The notes beneath the pieces were generated by a model, which was not told the DNA's origin, ran no database searches, and saw only the letters and a list, made by a program, of their open reading frames with translations. The translations under genes and the position numbers were made by a program. A stretch of DNA of 64,000 bases, taken from Pontederia crassipes. Lineage: Eukaryota; Streptophyta; Magnoliopsida; Commelinales; Pontederiaceae. Positions within the stretch are counted from its first letter, which is position 1. Every line of letters begins with the position of its first letter. Where the stretch lies: the NCBI GenBank assembly GCA_030549335.1, contig CM060192.1, positions 20,898,157 to 20,962,156 on the forward strand, written 5' to 3'. This document shows, piece by piece, positions 1 to 12,550 of this stretch.

Positions 1-530
1 TCATAATTATTTTTTTGTTATATAGAAATTTATACTGACAATAAATTTTATATAGTGCACACATGATATTAAAATATTAATTAATAAATTAATTTTTTAT
101 TCATGGTATAAGCATAAATTATAAATTGTAATTAATTAAGCATGAATATAAAAAAATAAAGTTAAATGATGATAAAATAAAAATGAGAAAATAATAAGAT
201 AAGTTGAAAAAGAAATAATATATTTGAATAAGAGTAGAATTGAACAAAAATTATAAACATCTAACCTTTAATAGTTAAATACTAATAGAAGTAACTTTTC
301 AATATTTTCATACGAAACACTAAATGCTACTTATTTTTGTCATTTACCAAATGAAAAAATTGACGTTTGAACTACTAAAAACTATTTGAAATGTTAATCT
401 CAATGTTGACACGCAGAGCCTAAGAGTTATTTATTCCAAAAAAATCAACCTAAACGTCAAATAGGATCTAAAATTTACATTTATTTACTTAATTTTTCAG
501 ATTAATAGATTAGGGGTGTGTGCTTTTGCT
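1..530. other. AT-rich intergenic DNA, no gene seen
   Basis: The stretch is strongly AT-rich with homopolymer runs and no long open reading frame on either strand. I see no recognisable gene, RNA or transposon end in it. Confidence 0.6.
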
Positions 531-537
531 TTCATTC

Positions 538-1015
538 AGTTGTTTAGAGATAAATGCACAGTATCAACGGTGTGTGATATAATTTTTTTGAGGTATGATT
601 ATAATTCATTCTTTGTCATCTTATATTCATGGAAAAGTAATATCATGGACAAATAGAGGACATATAATTATGGCATAATAAACTTGAACATAATAAAAAT
701 CAAACTGTTGCTTAGAAATATTAAATATTATTTATGCTAATTTGTTCAGCTGTTTAGATATAAATGCACAGTATCAATGGTGTGTGATATAATTTTTTTG
801 AGGTATGATTATAATTCATTCTTTGTCATCTTATATTCATAGAAGAGTAATATCATGGACAAATAGAGGACATACCAAAAGATAACTATGGCCTAATAAA
901 CTTCATTTATGTTGAACTATGTTGAACGTAGATGGAACATAATAGAAATCAAATTGTTGCTTAGAAATATTAAATATATTTATGCTAATTTCTTTAGCTG
1001 TTTAGATATATAAAT
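538..1015. repeat. Tandem duplication, unit about 210-250 bp
   Basis: Two near-identical units follow each other. Each starts with a gtttaga(g/t)ataaatgcacagtatca block (at 540 and 751) and ends with 'gttgcttagaaatattaaatat'-like sequence. A third, truncated start occurs near 998. Unit 2 is about 35 bp longer because of extra bases near 900-930. There is no coding potential. Confidence 0.75.
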
Positions 1016-1536
1016 TTTTTCAGCCCAACACGTGGATGAGAGTCAATAGTCCTCTTTATCTTTTCTAGGGTTCTAAATAAGAGATATAATAAACCTTTCA
1101 GAAGAAATAAAAAATTTCAGTTCTGGACTCCTTTACTCAATAGAAAAGTTATTTTAAAAAAGTTTCATTTAAACCCTTTTCATCCAAAGAATATGTTATT
1201 ATTAAGATATACCTCTAGCAATATGAACATTAGGTTAATGAAAAAAAGTTAAGAACATAATATTATAAGAATAAGATAAAAATTAGAAATTACCTTTTTC
1301 ATCTTGCAAAATCATCTCAAGAGAGTATGTGCTATTTGGATTTTTTCGTTCTCGAACTTCCCATAATCTCACCACACATACCTTTATATTCCATTGCACC
1401 TTTGTTTGATTAATATCACTAATTAAATCAATATTTAATGCCATTGTCTTGAATAGGTTTGATGCCTTTTGGAGAGAAATAGTTGCACATACGATATGAA
1501 GATTTGGAAATGGTTAGGCATGATCAAGATAAATTA

Positions 1537-1977
1537 TGTGCTTTTGAAAGGTGATGTAAAATACTAAAACTTTCATATCTTACCAAACTATTGAAATTGA
1601 TGTCAGGGAACTCGCCGAAATCACTTGCAGAGGAATATAGAGGAAGAGCTGGGAAGAATCGAAAACGTAGAGAAAGAGCAAGGCGGAATTGCTTGCAAAA
1701 GAACGTAGAAGAAGAAGCTAGATTAGGAATTAGAAAATATGATAAATTATTTTAATGTGTGCTTTTGAAAGGTGATGTAAAATACTAAATTTTTATATCT
1801 TACCAAGCTATTGAAATTGATATCAGGGAACTCGCCGGAATCACTTGCATAGAAATATAGAGGAAGAGCTTGGAAGAATAAAAAACATAGAGAAAGAGCA
1901 GGGAGGAATTGCTTGCAGCAGAATGTAGAAGAAGAAGCTAGATTAGGAATAAGAAAATATGATAAATTACTTTAATG
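1537..1977. repeat. Tandem duplication, unit about 220 bp
   Basis: The block starting 'tgtgcttttgaaaggtgatg' at 1537 recurs at about 1757 and runs for about 220 bp with roughly 90% identity by eye. It contains a GAAGAAGAAGC-type purine run at the end of each copy (near 1710 and 1930). There is no reading frame. A shorter duplication of a 60-bp 'caatacaaataggagtctcg' unit follows at 2017-2105. Confidence 0.75.
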
Positions 1978-2109
1978 TTGCAGGTATAAATAGGCGTCTT
2001 GGAGGAGATATTCTAATCCAATACAAATAGGAGTCTCGAAGGAGAGGAGATATTTTCATTATTGTTAATCCAATACAAATAGGAGTCTCGAAGGAGAGGA
2101 GATATTCTA

Positions 2110-2560
2110 ATCCCATTCATATTGATATTGTGATTATTGTTTACCGATTATGATTGTTAATTGATTTATTTCACATAATCTGATTAAGTATTCCCATTCA
2201 TATTGATATTGTGATTATTATTTACCGATTATGATTGTTAATTGATTTATTTCACATAATCTAATTAAGTACGTTAATATGATTTATTGATTAAGTTATC
2301 AAAATCTAAATTATTCTGTTTTTTAAAATATTTTTTACAAAAAATTTGTGATTGTTATTTACCGATTATGATTGTTAATTGATTTATTTCACATAATCTG
2401 ATTAAGTACTCCCATTCATATTGATATTGTGATTATTATTTACCGATTATGATTGTTAATTGATTTATTTCACATAATCTGATTAAGTACATTAATATAA
2501 TTTATTGATTAAGTTATCAAAATCTAAATTATTCTATTTTTTAAAATATTTTTAACAAAA
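2110..2560. repeat. Tandem array, about 80-bp unit in a higher-order repeat
   Basis: An 80-bp unit around 'taccgattatgattgttaat' occurs four times (near 2140, 2220, 2360 and 2440). Two copies plus an AT-rich linker ('ttgattaagttatcaaaatc') form a larger repeat of about 240 bp that is itself duplicated. It is AT-rich and non-coding. Confidence 0.8.
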
Positions 2561-2595
2561 AAAATTGTGGAGTTGCCACGTGGCTCTCCATTGTT

Positions 2596-2600
<5 letters not shown>

Positions 2601-2634
<34 letters not shown>
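2601..2634. repeat. (TA)n microsatellite
   Basis: An uninterrupted run of about 17 TA dinucleotides directly follows the tandem array region. Confidence 0.9.
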
Positions 2635-2636
<2 letters not shown>

Positions 2637-2639
2637 TTG

Positions 2640-5600
2640 GGTGGTCATAGTATGGAATAGGAGAGAAGGTAAGTTATTCATCGAAAGAAAGAAAATTTCC
2701 CGCTCACGACCTCCAATGTTCAACAATGGATATAGTTCTAACTACTTTGTAAAATTACTTGTTGTAATGGTCAATAGGGAAAAAATTTGGAAACTCAAAT
2801 TGAAGTAAAAAAATACTTAGTTGCTAACTCTTAATTTTTTATGGTTATTATCCAAAGAGACAAATACTTATTTTCAGAAGGTTGTCAAATATCCAAATAT
2901 AAAGAATTTTTCAACAGAAAAAAATGTACCAAATACCTTAAGAAAAAGTCTGCTTAGCCCAAGTAATTTCTTAAATTCAGTAACTATTTATTAATGAGAA
3001 AAGTAGCTTCTACATTGATGAAAGTGAGACAACACACTAATTTGGCATTTGACTGGCACATCGGAACTTATCTATTATCTACATTACTAAAACAGTATCA
3101 TAATTGTAGCGTCCATCTGAATAATATGTTTTCTGTCTAAGCGTATCCACAGTGGAATGCTTACGAGTTACGACCTCAAACAAACAAATGGGTTCTGTCT
3201 TTGCTGGAAGCAGTACACTCGTTCTAACAAAATATATATTAAAGAGCAGCTTCCATATCTAATAGCAGCTCCTTAACTCTTTCATATGTTAAAAGCAGTA
3301 CACTCTTGCAGATTAAAGCACTTTTAGTGCATCATAAAAACTCATATCCATTTTTTGAAAGGTAAAAACTTACTATATAATGGTTTCAAGCAGCAAGTCC
3401 ACCTTCTAACTAGAAATATTTGCATTTTCTTCCCAAGTTACAGCACTGTTAAAATTCTAGCACATCTCCACGGCTTATCTAATTACAAGCACGACTGCAG
3501 AAATAATTTCACAGTGATGCGTATAAAGGAAATAATGTTAGAACAATAGATAATATGTAAATCACAAATACAATTGCATGACACTAAAAAGTACGAAATG
3601 GCCATATCTGGATGCAACTCCTACCATGGAGATCAAAACGGTTCTTCTGAAAGATCATGGATCTTAGATAAACCCAGTATAACTTCTCACAAATCTCATG
3701 GGCAGTGTTGGTTATTCTGGAAATGACAGCTTCTTGATGCTATTTGATCAGACATTCAATTGGACAAAGTGGGAAGGATTCATAACAAAAAGAAAAGCTA
3801 CAGAGATTTCAGATGCATCGAGACTGATGAGTGATGACTCACTTGAGGTAATTACCTACATATAACTGGTGATGATAGTAACTGGAAATCCAATACCATT
3901 GATGAAATCAAAGGACATCATAGAAAGACCATTGGAAGTGAAAGCGCAGCATACACCATACGTCAACCACTCCATAGACTAGCTATCCAAACAAGCTACC
4001 GAGGGACGAGCAGGCCTCATCACCATGGCAGTATGTCCCATAACAGCCCTCGTTATGTACCAAACAGTAAATCATACAATTTAGAACAACCAACTTATGG
4101 TGGCACAAAAATATGGGCAATGTATCCTTTCTTCATCTTTTTTTTGTCACAATAACCAGATTTCCATCCATTTGGCCGCAGCTAGATGAGGTCGCTACAT
4201 GAAAACTGAAATTTAGTTTGCCATACTGACAAAAGTTGCCTGCTGCTCCGTTCCACCACTGACTTAATGAGCAAAGACTGATGCTTATTAAGTTCTAAAG
4301 CTATGGACTCGCCTGGACGAAGATGCCCATGACAGGTATGGACTATATGTGATGCCTTTTATTTTTTTGCTTGGATTTTGAAAATGGGGTTTTACACTGA
4401 GAGAACAAAAACCCGCTTCATACTTTCAGGAAGTTGCATGCAAAAAGTAACTATGGTTATGCTTGTGGTTACTAATTTTCATAGGAGTTAAAGAAACACC
4501 ATGACATCTTGAATAATGGACTATGTATGCTTTATTTTGGAAGAACTTTTCTTTGAAATTTGCTTATATATTGCTTCTAAAGTTGCTGTAATAATGGACT
4601 ATGTATGCTTTATCAGTCTTTCATTTGTACAGAAGAAGCCTTTAGGAAAGGATTTGCAAACTGCACAAGGTTTTTTAGAGCCCAGGAGGAAATTCCTCTT
4701 CTACACAGGTGCTGAAGTTAGGAAGATATTTTTGTCTTGTTAAATTCATATATGTTACTTCAGCCAGTAGCATCTGGTCAGCCATTGGCTCTCATTAACA
4801 TATATTATTTTAATGGCTTAAGTAAATTCCATCGGATGTTTGAAAGTTTTTTGGAATCTTTGATGTGCTTTCAGTTTTCTCTTATTTTCCTTGATTTTTT
4901 TTTCCTGCTGCTTTTCTAGTTATTATTCAATTTTCTTCTTAAGTTTTCTAGTTTTCTTCCTTACACAATTTGTAGTCATGTATATTCCCTCAAGCATGTT
5001 ACTCAGAGCATGATCACAAAGTAACCAATATTACTAGGAAGCTTCATAGGATTCCTCCTTGATCTTACTTTCTGTACTCTCTTATCATAAGGGAACAAAA
5101 GTAAGCGGAGAGAGAGAATGAAAAATAGAAACAAAGATGAAAGTATCATCTTGAAGTCTAGGACTGCTTGCTGATACTGCAGCCAAGTGGTAGCTTTTTT
5201 CGTTCTGAAATGGTGAAACCAATTAATAAACTAATACTTTGCAATATCAAGATAAAAGTATGGAGCAATAAAATGAAGTAGAACAAATTAGATATAATAT
5301 AGTTATTGTTCGGAACTCCTCAAAAAAAAAACGGTTATTGTTTGGAAGTTCCATGGAACTCTTTATTGGTGCTTAACTAATATGTAATTATGAAACACTA
5401 ATGAATTAGACCAAATTAGAGCTCGACTTAGAAGTGCATTTGTCTCAAACTTGACTGATAAGAAGACTCTCTAGTTGTGAAATGTGGTTTAATTTTTATC
5501 GCATTAAGTTTCATTTTCCTTTCTTGATATATTGATCTCCGAACAATGGTGCAGTACAAACTTAGGATAGGGATATGATACAGGATCAGTTGTCTGCAAG

Positions 5601-6210
5601 AACAAAAGCTCCCAATCAAGTACGGAAAACAACACAAGATATCATGGTTCTTCATTTCATTTCTACTCAAGAGCTCTCTGACTGGTGATATTTACCAATG
5701 CAAGAAGAAGATACTCCATTTTCATGAAAGCGGTTTTGCAGTTTTCCAGGCAGTTAAAAAAACTCTAGTCAATGTTTGACTGTATTCCTAGGTTAGCAAC
5801 TTATTCACCTAGTTATCTTGTTTCAACCAGCTCCTTCGGACTCCTTCGGACTCTGTATTGTGAATTCCTAAAAATGGCCATCTCTCTAAGAAATAGATAA
5901 ATATCCTGCAACTGTTATTTTAAAAATATATATGTTTTGTTTCCAGATTTTTCTGTGTTCATGTTGATAACCACTGTTGTGACCTTGGTGGCTCTCCTAT
6001 GGGTTCCCACTTAATCAATCACAGGAAAATCAATCAGAACGTAGGTGTCAATCTAGAGAAGTGTCAGCACATATTTGAGGAGTGAGGAACATGCAGCCCC
6101 AATTACCAAGTGTCTACAATCCTAAGTTTGATACTAACAACAAAACAGTACAGGCAATCTTTATAGGAAACCTATTGATCATAAATATCCAATGATCTTT
6201 ATTACTTCAT
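2640..6210. other. Intergenic DNA without an identifiable gene
   Basis: The only open frames are short (80 codons or less) and lack recognisable domains. They read like chance frames in AT-rich DNA. Composition is closer to 35-40% GC between 3100 and 4300, which might be untranslated or decayed gene sequence, but I cannot assign it. Confidence 0.5.
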
Positions 6211-6229
6211 TTGTAAATTCTAGCTGTGA
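6211..6229. repeat. Target-site duplication, left copy (RTE element)
   Basis: The 19-bp sequence ttgtaaattctagctgtga here recurs exactly at 9392-9410 and brackets the retrotransposon. The first three bases could also belong to the TTG tail of the element at the right end, so the duplication is 16-19 bp. Confidence 0.95.
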
Positions 6230-6323
6230 ACTCCGCCTATGTTTTATAGCCGGTTCCAAGTCCGGATAAAAGAGGAGGGTTGTATTAGGTCCCGACAACC
6301 AGCGTAAAACCCTGTCGAATCTC

Positions 6324-7742
6324 ATGAACATGGATCAACGAATATATTGTGTTAATGCTAGGTCGTTACCCGTAAGTAACGCGTTGTACAGCTCGGGTAC
6401 AATGATAAGAGAGCAAGAGCCGCTGCACCCTCGTCTGAATGTAGTGTTAAATGAGCAAGGGCTACCGCACTCTAATGGACGGAGGCGGTTAAAGAAGCTA
6501 GTTCATGAGACTAATGTCAGATTAGGTTCTTGGAACATTGGGATGTTGAATGGGAAGCGCCTCGAGGTGGCACAAGTAATGGACCAGCGTAAGATTAGTA
6601 TCTTATGCTTGCAAGAAACTAGATGGGTAGGAGAGGGAAGTAAAAAGATTAGGTTAAATGATTCCAAACTTTAGTATACATGTAAGGTAAAGGGAATGAA
6701 TGATGTTGGTATTATCGCGGATGCAGAATGGAGGAAGAATATTGTGGAAGTTAAAAGGATTGAGGATCGAATCATATCCGTGAAAGTAATTGTTGGAAAG
6801 GAGACTATGAACATTATTAGTGCATATGCACCCCAAGTAGGAACAGAATCACATCTCAAGGAGAAGTTTTGGGCAGATATGGAGGGTTTGATTGAAAGTA
6901 TACCAACAACCGAGAAAGTTTATATTGGGGGAGACCTTAATGGACATGTTGGTAAAGAGGCATGACCACATGTAAGGGTTCATGGTGGTTTTGGTTTTGG
7001 GGAGTTGAATGAGAAAGGACAAACTATTATTGATTTTTTTTTAGCATACGACCTTAAGATTATCAACACTTGTTTTAGGAAGAGAGAGGAACATTTAATC
7101 ACATACAAAAGTGGAACTCATAGGTCTCAAATCGATTTTTTTTTTACAAGAAATACTGATAAAAGACGTTGTACTAATTGCAAAATAATTTCTGGGCATG
7201 AAGTGACTACACAACATAGATTATTAGTTCTTGATATGCAAATGAAATGTATAAAACCAAAACCTCGAACAGTTTTTGATCGAAAGATCAAGTGGTGGCG
7301 ATTAAAGGGGGAGAAGCGAGAGACTTTTAGATGTAAGTTATTAGAGGAAAGTGTGTGAGAGTTAGAAGGAGATGCTTGTATCATGTGGGAGAATGTGGCA
7401 AAAAAGGTTGAAATGGTTGCTAAAGCCATTTTAGGAGAATCAAAAAGTTTTGGACCACGAGATAAGGAGACTTGGTGGTGGAATAAGGAGGTCCAAGAAA
7501 AGATGCGTAATAAAAAGAATTGTTTTAAGGCGATACACTTGGACAATAATTTTGACAATTGGGAAAAGTATCGTTTGGCGAAAATGGAGGCTAAGAAGGC
7601 AGTTAGTGATGCTCGTGCTAAAGCATATGAGGGATTTTATAAGGAGTTGGGGACAAAGGCTGGTGAACAAAGAATTTACAAGATTGCAAGGAATAAAGAG
7701 GAGTCGAGAGATTTGGATCAAGTAAGATGCATAAAAAAATGA
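6324..7742 (+). pseudogene. RTE endonuclease domain region, disrupted
   Basis: This is the 5' half of the retrotransposon polyprotein, in four adjoining open segments (6324-6674, 6696-6965, 7005-7358, 7383-7742). AP-endonuclease landmarks are visible in order: LGSWNIGMLNGK, LQETRW with the catalytic Glu, SAYAPQVG, IGGDLNGHVG, RSQIDFFF, and a final TTQHRLLVLDM with the catalytic His. The enzyme would nick target DNA to prime reverse transcription. In-frame stops separate the segments, so the product is not made intact. The segment after 7383 is a Lys/Glu-rich linker towards the reverse transcriptase. Confidence 0.88.
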
Positions 7743-9360
7743 AGTTGGCAAGGTTTTAGTTACTGAGGGAGATATTAAGAACAGATGGGAAGAGTATTTC
7801 TATAAGTTATTTAATGATGGATGTGAAGGTTCCCGTTGTGATTTGGAGGACTTGACAATTAGCGAATGTGAGCTTAATAGATCATTTTATCGTAGAATTA
7901 GAGTCTCGGAGGTTAGCGAAGCTCTTAAGAAAATGGAGAAGGGTAAAGCCGTTGGACCGGATGGTATATCGATTGAAGTTTGAAAATGTTTAGGAGAAAA
8001 ATGTGTGTTGTGATTATGTAAACTATTTAATGAGATTTTACGGTCGAAAAAGATGTCTGATGATTGGAGATTAAGTACATTAATTCCTTTTTACAAAAAT
8101 AAAGGGGATATTCAGAATTGTGCAAATTATAGAGGGATTAAATTATGAGTCACACAATGAAATTATGGGAAAAAGTGATTGAGCATAGATTGAGAATGGA
8201 GACTAATATTTCTGAAAGACAATTTGGATTCATGCCAGGAAGATCCACTACAAAGGCGATTTATTTACTAAGGGGGTGATGGAGAAGTATCGAAGTAGGA
8301 AAAGAGACTTACATATGGTTTTCATTGACTTAGAGAAGGCGTAAGATCGGGTACCAAAGGATGTACTTTGGAAAGCCTTGCAAAAGAAGAGGGTGAGTGT
8401 TGCCTACATTAAGGTAATACAAGATATGTACGATGGGGCATTGACTAGGGTTAGGACACTCGGAGGCAAGACAAATGAATTTCCTATAGGAATTGACCTA
8501 CATCAAGGATCAGCTTTAAGCCCGTATTTATTTAACATAGTTATCGATTCTATCACCGAAAGTATCACAGAGGAGGTACCTAAGTGCATGCTATTTGCGG
8601 ATGATATAGTACTTTTAGCGGATTCAAGAGAAGAGATTAATACAAAATTAAAAATATGGAGAAATACGTTGGAGTCAAAGGGTTTTCGTTTAAGTAGGAA
8701 TAAAACAGAATATATGCATAGCAATTTCACAAATAAACAACTTAGAGACGATTTGGAAGTTAAGCTAGGGGAGGATATAATTTCTCAAATGACAAAGTTT
8801 AAATATTTAGGTTCAATTATAAGACAAGATGGTGAGATTGATGACGATGTTAATTATAGAATTCAAGCTGGTTGGTGTAAGTGGAGGAAAGCCATTGGAG
8901 TTCTCTGTGATAGAAAAGTACCCAATAAAGTTAAAGAAAAATTCTATCGTACTGTTATAAGACCGACAGTGTTATATGATAGTGAATGTTGGGCTATGAA
9001 GAGACAACATGAACGTAAAATGGGGATAACCGAAATGAGAATGTTGAGATGAATGTGTGGTCATACAAGATTAGATAAGATTAATAATGACCATATACGT
9101 GAACGAGTCGGAGTGGCTCCTATTAGTGAGAAAATGGTAGAGAATCGTTTGAGATAGTTTGGTCATATTCAGAGAAGACCATTAAATGCGCCAGTAAGAA
9201 GAGTAGATCAAATAATCTAAAGTCCGATTAAAAGAGGGAGAGGAAGGCCAAGGCGGACACTTGGCGAATTAATAGAGCAAGATCTATTGGTGAATAATAT
9301 ACCGAAAGGTTTGGTTACTAATAGAGCGGAATGGCGTCGTAAGATCCATGTAGCCGACCT
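7743..9360 (+). pseudogene. RTE reverse transcriptase region, disrupted
   Basis: Between 7743 and 8377 the finger motifs can be read across frames (KGKAVGPDG near 7945 and NCANYRGIK near 8120), with stops. The best open part (8378-9052) contains the palm with the catalytic FADDIVLLADS motif near 8590 and the thumb (MTKFKYLGSIIRQDG). A C-terminal region with an RGRGRPRRT-like basic stretch follows near 9235-9260. The order and motifs match RTE reverse transcriptases. Multiple lesions make it a pseudogene. Confidence 0.88.
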
Positions 9361-9391
9361 CACCTAGTGGGATAAAGCTTTGTTGTTGTTG

Positions 9392-9410
9392 TTGTAAATT
9401 CTAGCTGTGA
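9392..9410. repeat. Target-site duplication, right copy (RTE element)
   Basis: This is identical, 19 of 19 bases, to 6211-6229 and directly follows the TTG tail of the element. Confidence 0.95.
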
Positions 9411-9698
9411 TTACAGTTAAATAATGGTGAAACTCAGGAACGATCATACCATATGTACTCGGAATGAATTGACGAAAAGAAAAAAGTTATGCATGCAATA
9501 AATCTGGAGCTCCCCATGCAAATTCAAAGCTAGATCGAAGATCTTAGTGTTAAGCTTAAAAATTCAAATAATTCTATACAAAATCGTATCTCCCCAACAG
9601 TACTTGTTTTCAGTGAGAATAAGAAGGTAAGGAAATTTACAATTACAACATTTGACAATAGATGCAACACTTTATTTTCCTATATTACTATGTTTTTA

Positions 9699-11649
9699 TT
9701 ATACCTTTTCAACTGATGAATGATCTGGAAGAAGGTTGACGGAAGCCTCATCAATGGCTTCCTGATTTTTCACAAGAAGGGATCCAGGACTACTCTCTGG
9801 AGCTGTCGAGATAAACCTGACCCACCTCTTGTTTTTCATATGTTCAATAGCGGGGAACAGAAGAAAACCAACTATGATAACAGTTCCACTTATGAAAAAT
9901 GTCCTGGCTGAGGCTAGACACATAACAAGAACAAGCAAAATAGTAGGAGGTATGCAAAGGACAGTGGCACCTAATGTATCCACTGGAACTTTGTATGGTC
10001 TATGAAGATCAGGCTTCTTGATTCTAAGTTTTATGAAGGCTGCAAACTCGAGAAGCATGCCCACTGAGTACAAGAAATTGAGAAATTCCAGTATCTCCTG
10101 AAAGCTCATCCATGACAACAGTAATACTCCAGTTGCTGAGAGTAAAATGCTGACGGTTGGAGTCCCATATTTTGATCTGCAAATATCATCATTTTTTCCA
10201 CACGTTAAAATCACTCGTCTATTGACATAATTATGACAGAATTGGAATTAACTGCAGATCACTTCCAATTTGTATGCACACTTGTCACTCAACTAAGCTC
10301 CACTGCTATGCCTTCAACTGAATAATCCATATTGTATAAGCACTTATCCATCAACCAAGTTCTAAAGGCCTTCAATTGAACAATCCAATTTGTTATTATA
10401 ACCATTTATCTTCTTTATCCCTGATTAGAGGAAACTTATCACAGTCAATCTACTAGAAATTCGAATTCGAATCTGGAAATGTTGCTTTAATTTTTCATCG
10501 CTTTTCTTCATTCTTTTATTCAAAGAACTAACAATTGTATAATCTATTTTCTATTTTTTCCTTCTTCATCATTTGCCTTCTATGTACGAATATTGTTGCG
10601 AAGATAATAAAGCAGAGAAGAGGGCCAACGAACCTGTTTGCGAAGATTGCAGGTAGCATTCCCAGTTCGCTCATCCCAAGCAGCTGGAATGAATCACTGC
10701 TCATCTCAGCCTCGAACAGGCCCATATTAGACATGGCCGCGGCGGCCTGGATCCACCACCGGAGCCACGGACCACCGATAACCATGGCGACCTGGGCAAA
10801 GTACCCGTCGGTCCACTCCCCGGACTTCGAACCGTCCAGGACTCCAGTACCCGCTAGCAAAGGCACCAAGTACGAGGCCACTACGAGCACAACAGCTCCG
10901 GAGAGTGCCCTAGGGAAGGACCGCGTCGGGTCCTCAACCTCACCCGCGATCGTGCTGGCCTTGTCCCAGTAGTTGAGGTTCCAGAACATGCTGTTGAAGT
11001 AGGTCCTGAAGTTGGCCCTCTTGAGGTCGACGGCGAACCAGCGGCCAGGACGGATGCGGGGGATCGCGAGCAGGGTCATGACGAGGAAAGGAGAGAGGGA
11101 GAAAGCGGTTAGGGCCACGGCGGACGCACCGACGAGGTGGAGACCGCGGTAGTTGAGGAAGGTGAGCGCCGAGGTGATTGCGAGCAACGCCGGTGCGCGC
11201 ACGGCTGGGCGGGCGAAGACGGGTACCGAGTGCTGGAGGTAATCGAGGAAGAGGACCGGGTAAAGGGCGTTGTCCATGTTGCCGCTCGCCCACTTCCAGA
11301 AGCCCTCCTGGAAGCCCCAGAATTCTCCAAAGGCGGACGAGATCCAGACGACGTAGCCGCCGTTCGAGGGGAAGCTGGCGGCGAGCTCCGCCGTGACAAG
11401 AGCCTCCGGGACGCTCCACAGGACGGGAAACACGAGGAACCCGAGGAGGGCGAGGAAGGGGCCCCCGCCTCCGGCCACGGAGTCCTCCACGCCGAAGGGT
11501 CCACCGGAGACGTTGTAGAAGATGAGCGCGACCAACGGGAGCACCGTCAGCTTCTTCCCCCCCGCCGGAGCAGGGGAAGCCGCCACGGCGCCCTCCGGGG
11601 AAGAAACCGACTCGTCATCCTTCGGCGCCTCGTAGGAGATCTCACCCAT
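9699..11649 (-). CDS. Polyamine/L-amino-acid permease (PUT/LAT type), 2 exons
   Basis: The coding sequence joins 11649..10634 and 10176..9699, giving 497 residues, the usual length for plant polyamine uptake transporters. The family belongs to the APC superfamily, with about 12 membrane helices importing polyamines or amino acids by proton symport. The start at 11649 gives a short acidic/Ala-Pro-rich N-terminal tail. Helix 1 then carries the substrate-site signature FYNVSGGPFGVED, followed by LVTAELAASFPSNGGYVVWI, FWNLNYWDKASTIAGEVEDP and YWD-type residues conserved in the family. The splice donor is AACAG|GTTCG (minus strand) and the acceptor TTTGCAG|ATCAAA; the joined codon is Arg and continues as RSKYGTP, which matches the family. 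Exon 1 is very GC-rich and exon 2 is AT-rich. No stop or frameshift is seen, so it is probably functional. The exact substrate cannot be told from sequence. Confidence 0.93.
10177..10633 (-). other. Intron of the permease gene
   Basis: A 457-bp GT-AG intron splits an Arg codon (phase 2). It is AT-rich and contains no mobile element that I can see. Confidence 0.85.
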
Positions 11650-12067
11650 CGTAGAAACGCCGGCGCTCCGGCGAGGTGGGGGAAGGCGAAGCGGTAGTGG
11701 ATGGGAGCGAAGAGACTCCGGTGCGGGTGGTTGTCAAATTAAGGGAATTCTTAAAATTAAAAAAAAAGGAGAAAAAAAAATTAAGAATCATGATGGAAAG
11801 GGTCTAAATCTTTTTTGCCCCCAAAGTTGATTGCGCTAATGGCTGCATCGCCGTTCCGCGACCTCTCGTGCTTCGACACGTAACGAAAATGCCTTTGAGT
11901 GTGGTGTTGGGTCATGTTCGTCTCGTGCCAAATGGAGTGGCCAAACCAAAGACATTGGAACGAATGTTATAATATTATTATTGTTGGTTTGAGTTGAACT
12001 CGTCGGTCCACTTTTGATTCGTCGACTTCTCGAATCGGGCTCACCTTGCAATGTCATTAAATTTAGG
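11650..12067. promoter_or_regulatory. Upstream region of the permease gene
   Basis: This contains the 5' untranslated region and presumed promoter for the minus-strand permease, up to the next transposon. An A-rich/purine block at 11755-11785 lies about 110-140 bp upstream of the start codon. I do not see a convincing TATA box or a named element. Confidence 0.4.
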
Positions 12068-12430
12068 ATTTTTTCATCTCATCTCCGTTTCGCCTTTACT
12101 GATGACTTTTATATTTTTCGTTGACCTCCCCTAGATTATGTCACCTTTTTTATATAGGTTCATCCATCAACTTCTATTAATTTTTATTATTATTATTTAT
12201 TTTAATTTATAAAATGACCAAATTACTCTTACACGGTTTAAATAAATGAGCTCCCATTTCTTTGTTGACTAGATGCACAAGGGTAATTGTGTCATTTCAT
12301 AAATAAAATAGTAAAAATTAACGAAAAAGTTAGTAGAGATTGATGGATGAATCTAAGTGAAAAAAGTGGTTAGTTTAGGAGAGGTCAGTGAAAAATACAA
12401 AAATCATGAGTAGACGCGAAAAAAATTCAT
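12068..12430. mobile_element. Palindromic MITE, copy 1
   Basis: The left half (ttgacctcccctagattatg at 12121) and the right half (tagtttaggagaggtca at 12371-12387) are inverted, imperfect copies that meet near 12250, so the whole element could fold into one hairpin. Two related copies sit at 30158-30642 and 44240-44550. There is no open reading frame. The ends are approximate. Confidence 0.75.
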
Positions 12431-12550
12431 AATTCAAAAAATGTTAGAGGAAATAATCCTTAAATTTACTCTGAGTTTAAGTTTTGGATCGTAAAAATTT
12501 CCGAACGAAGAATTCGTAACGTGTCCAAATTCATCCATAGAAAATATTAC

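Larger units (their letters stand above)
6230..9391 (+). mobile_element. Full-length RTE-type non-LTR retrotransposon (LINE)
   Basis: The element is about 3.16 kb, starts with a short untranslated leader and ends in a (TTG)n tail instead of poly(A), which is the hallmark of the RTE clade. It encodes an AP-type endonuclease followed by a reverse transcriptase and is flanked by a perfect 16-19 bp duplication, so both ends are intact. The coding region is broken by several stops and frame changes (for example at 6672, 6963, 7356, 7740 and 7981), so this copy cannot make its own protein. A short tail fragment of the same family lies at 49505-49593. Confidence 0.93.

Noticed and set aside
11109..11697. 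Long open frames on both strands over the permease first exon
   Set aside because: They are shadows of the GC-rich coding exon in other frames and encode low-complexity Arg/Pro-rich text without domains.
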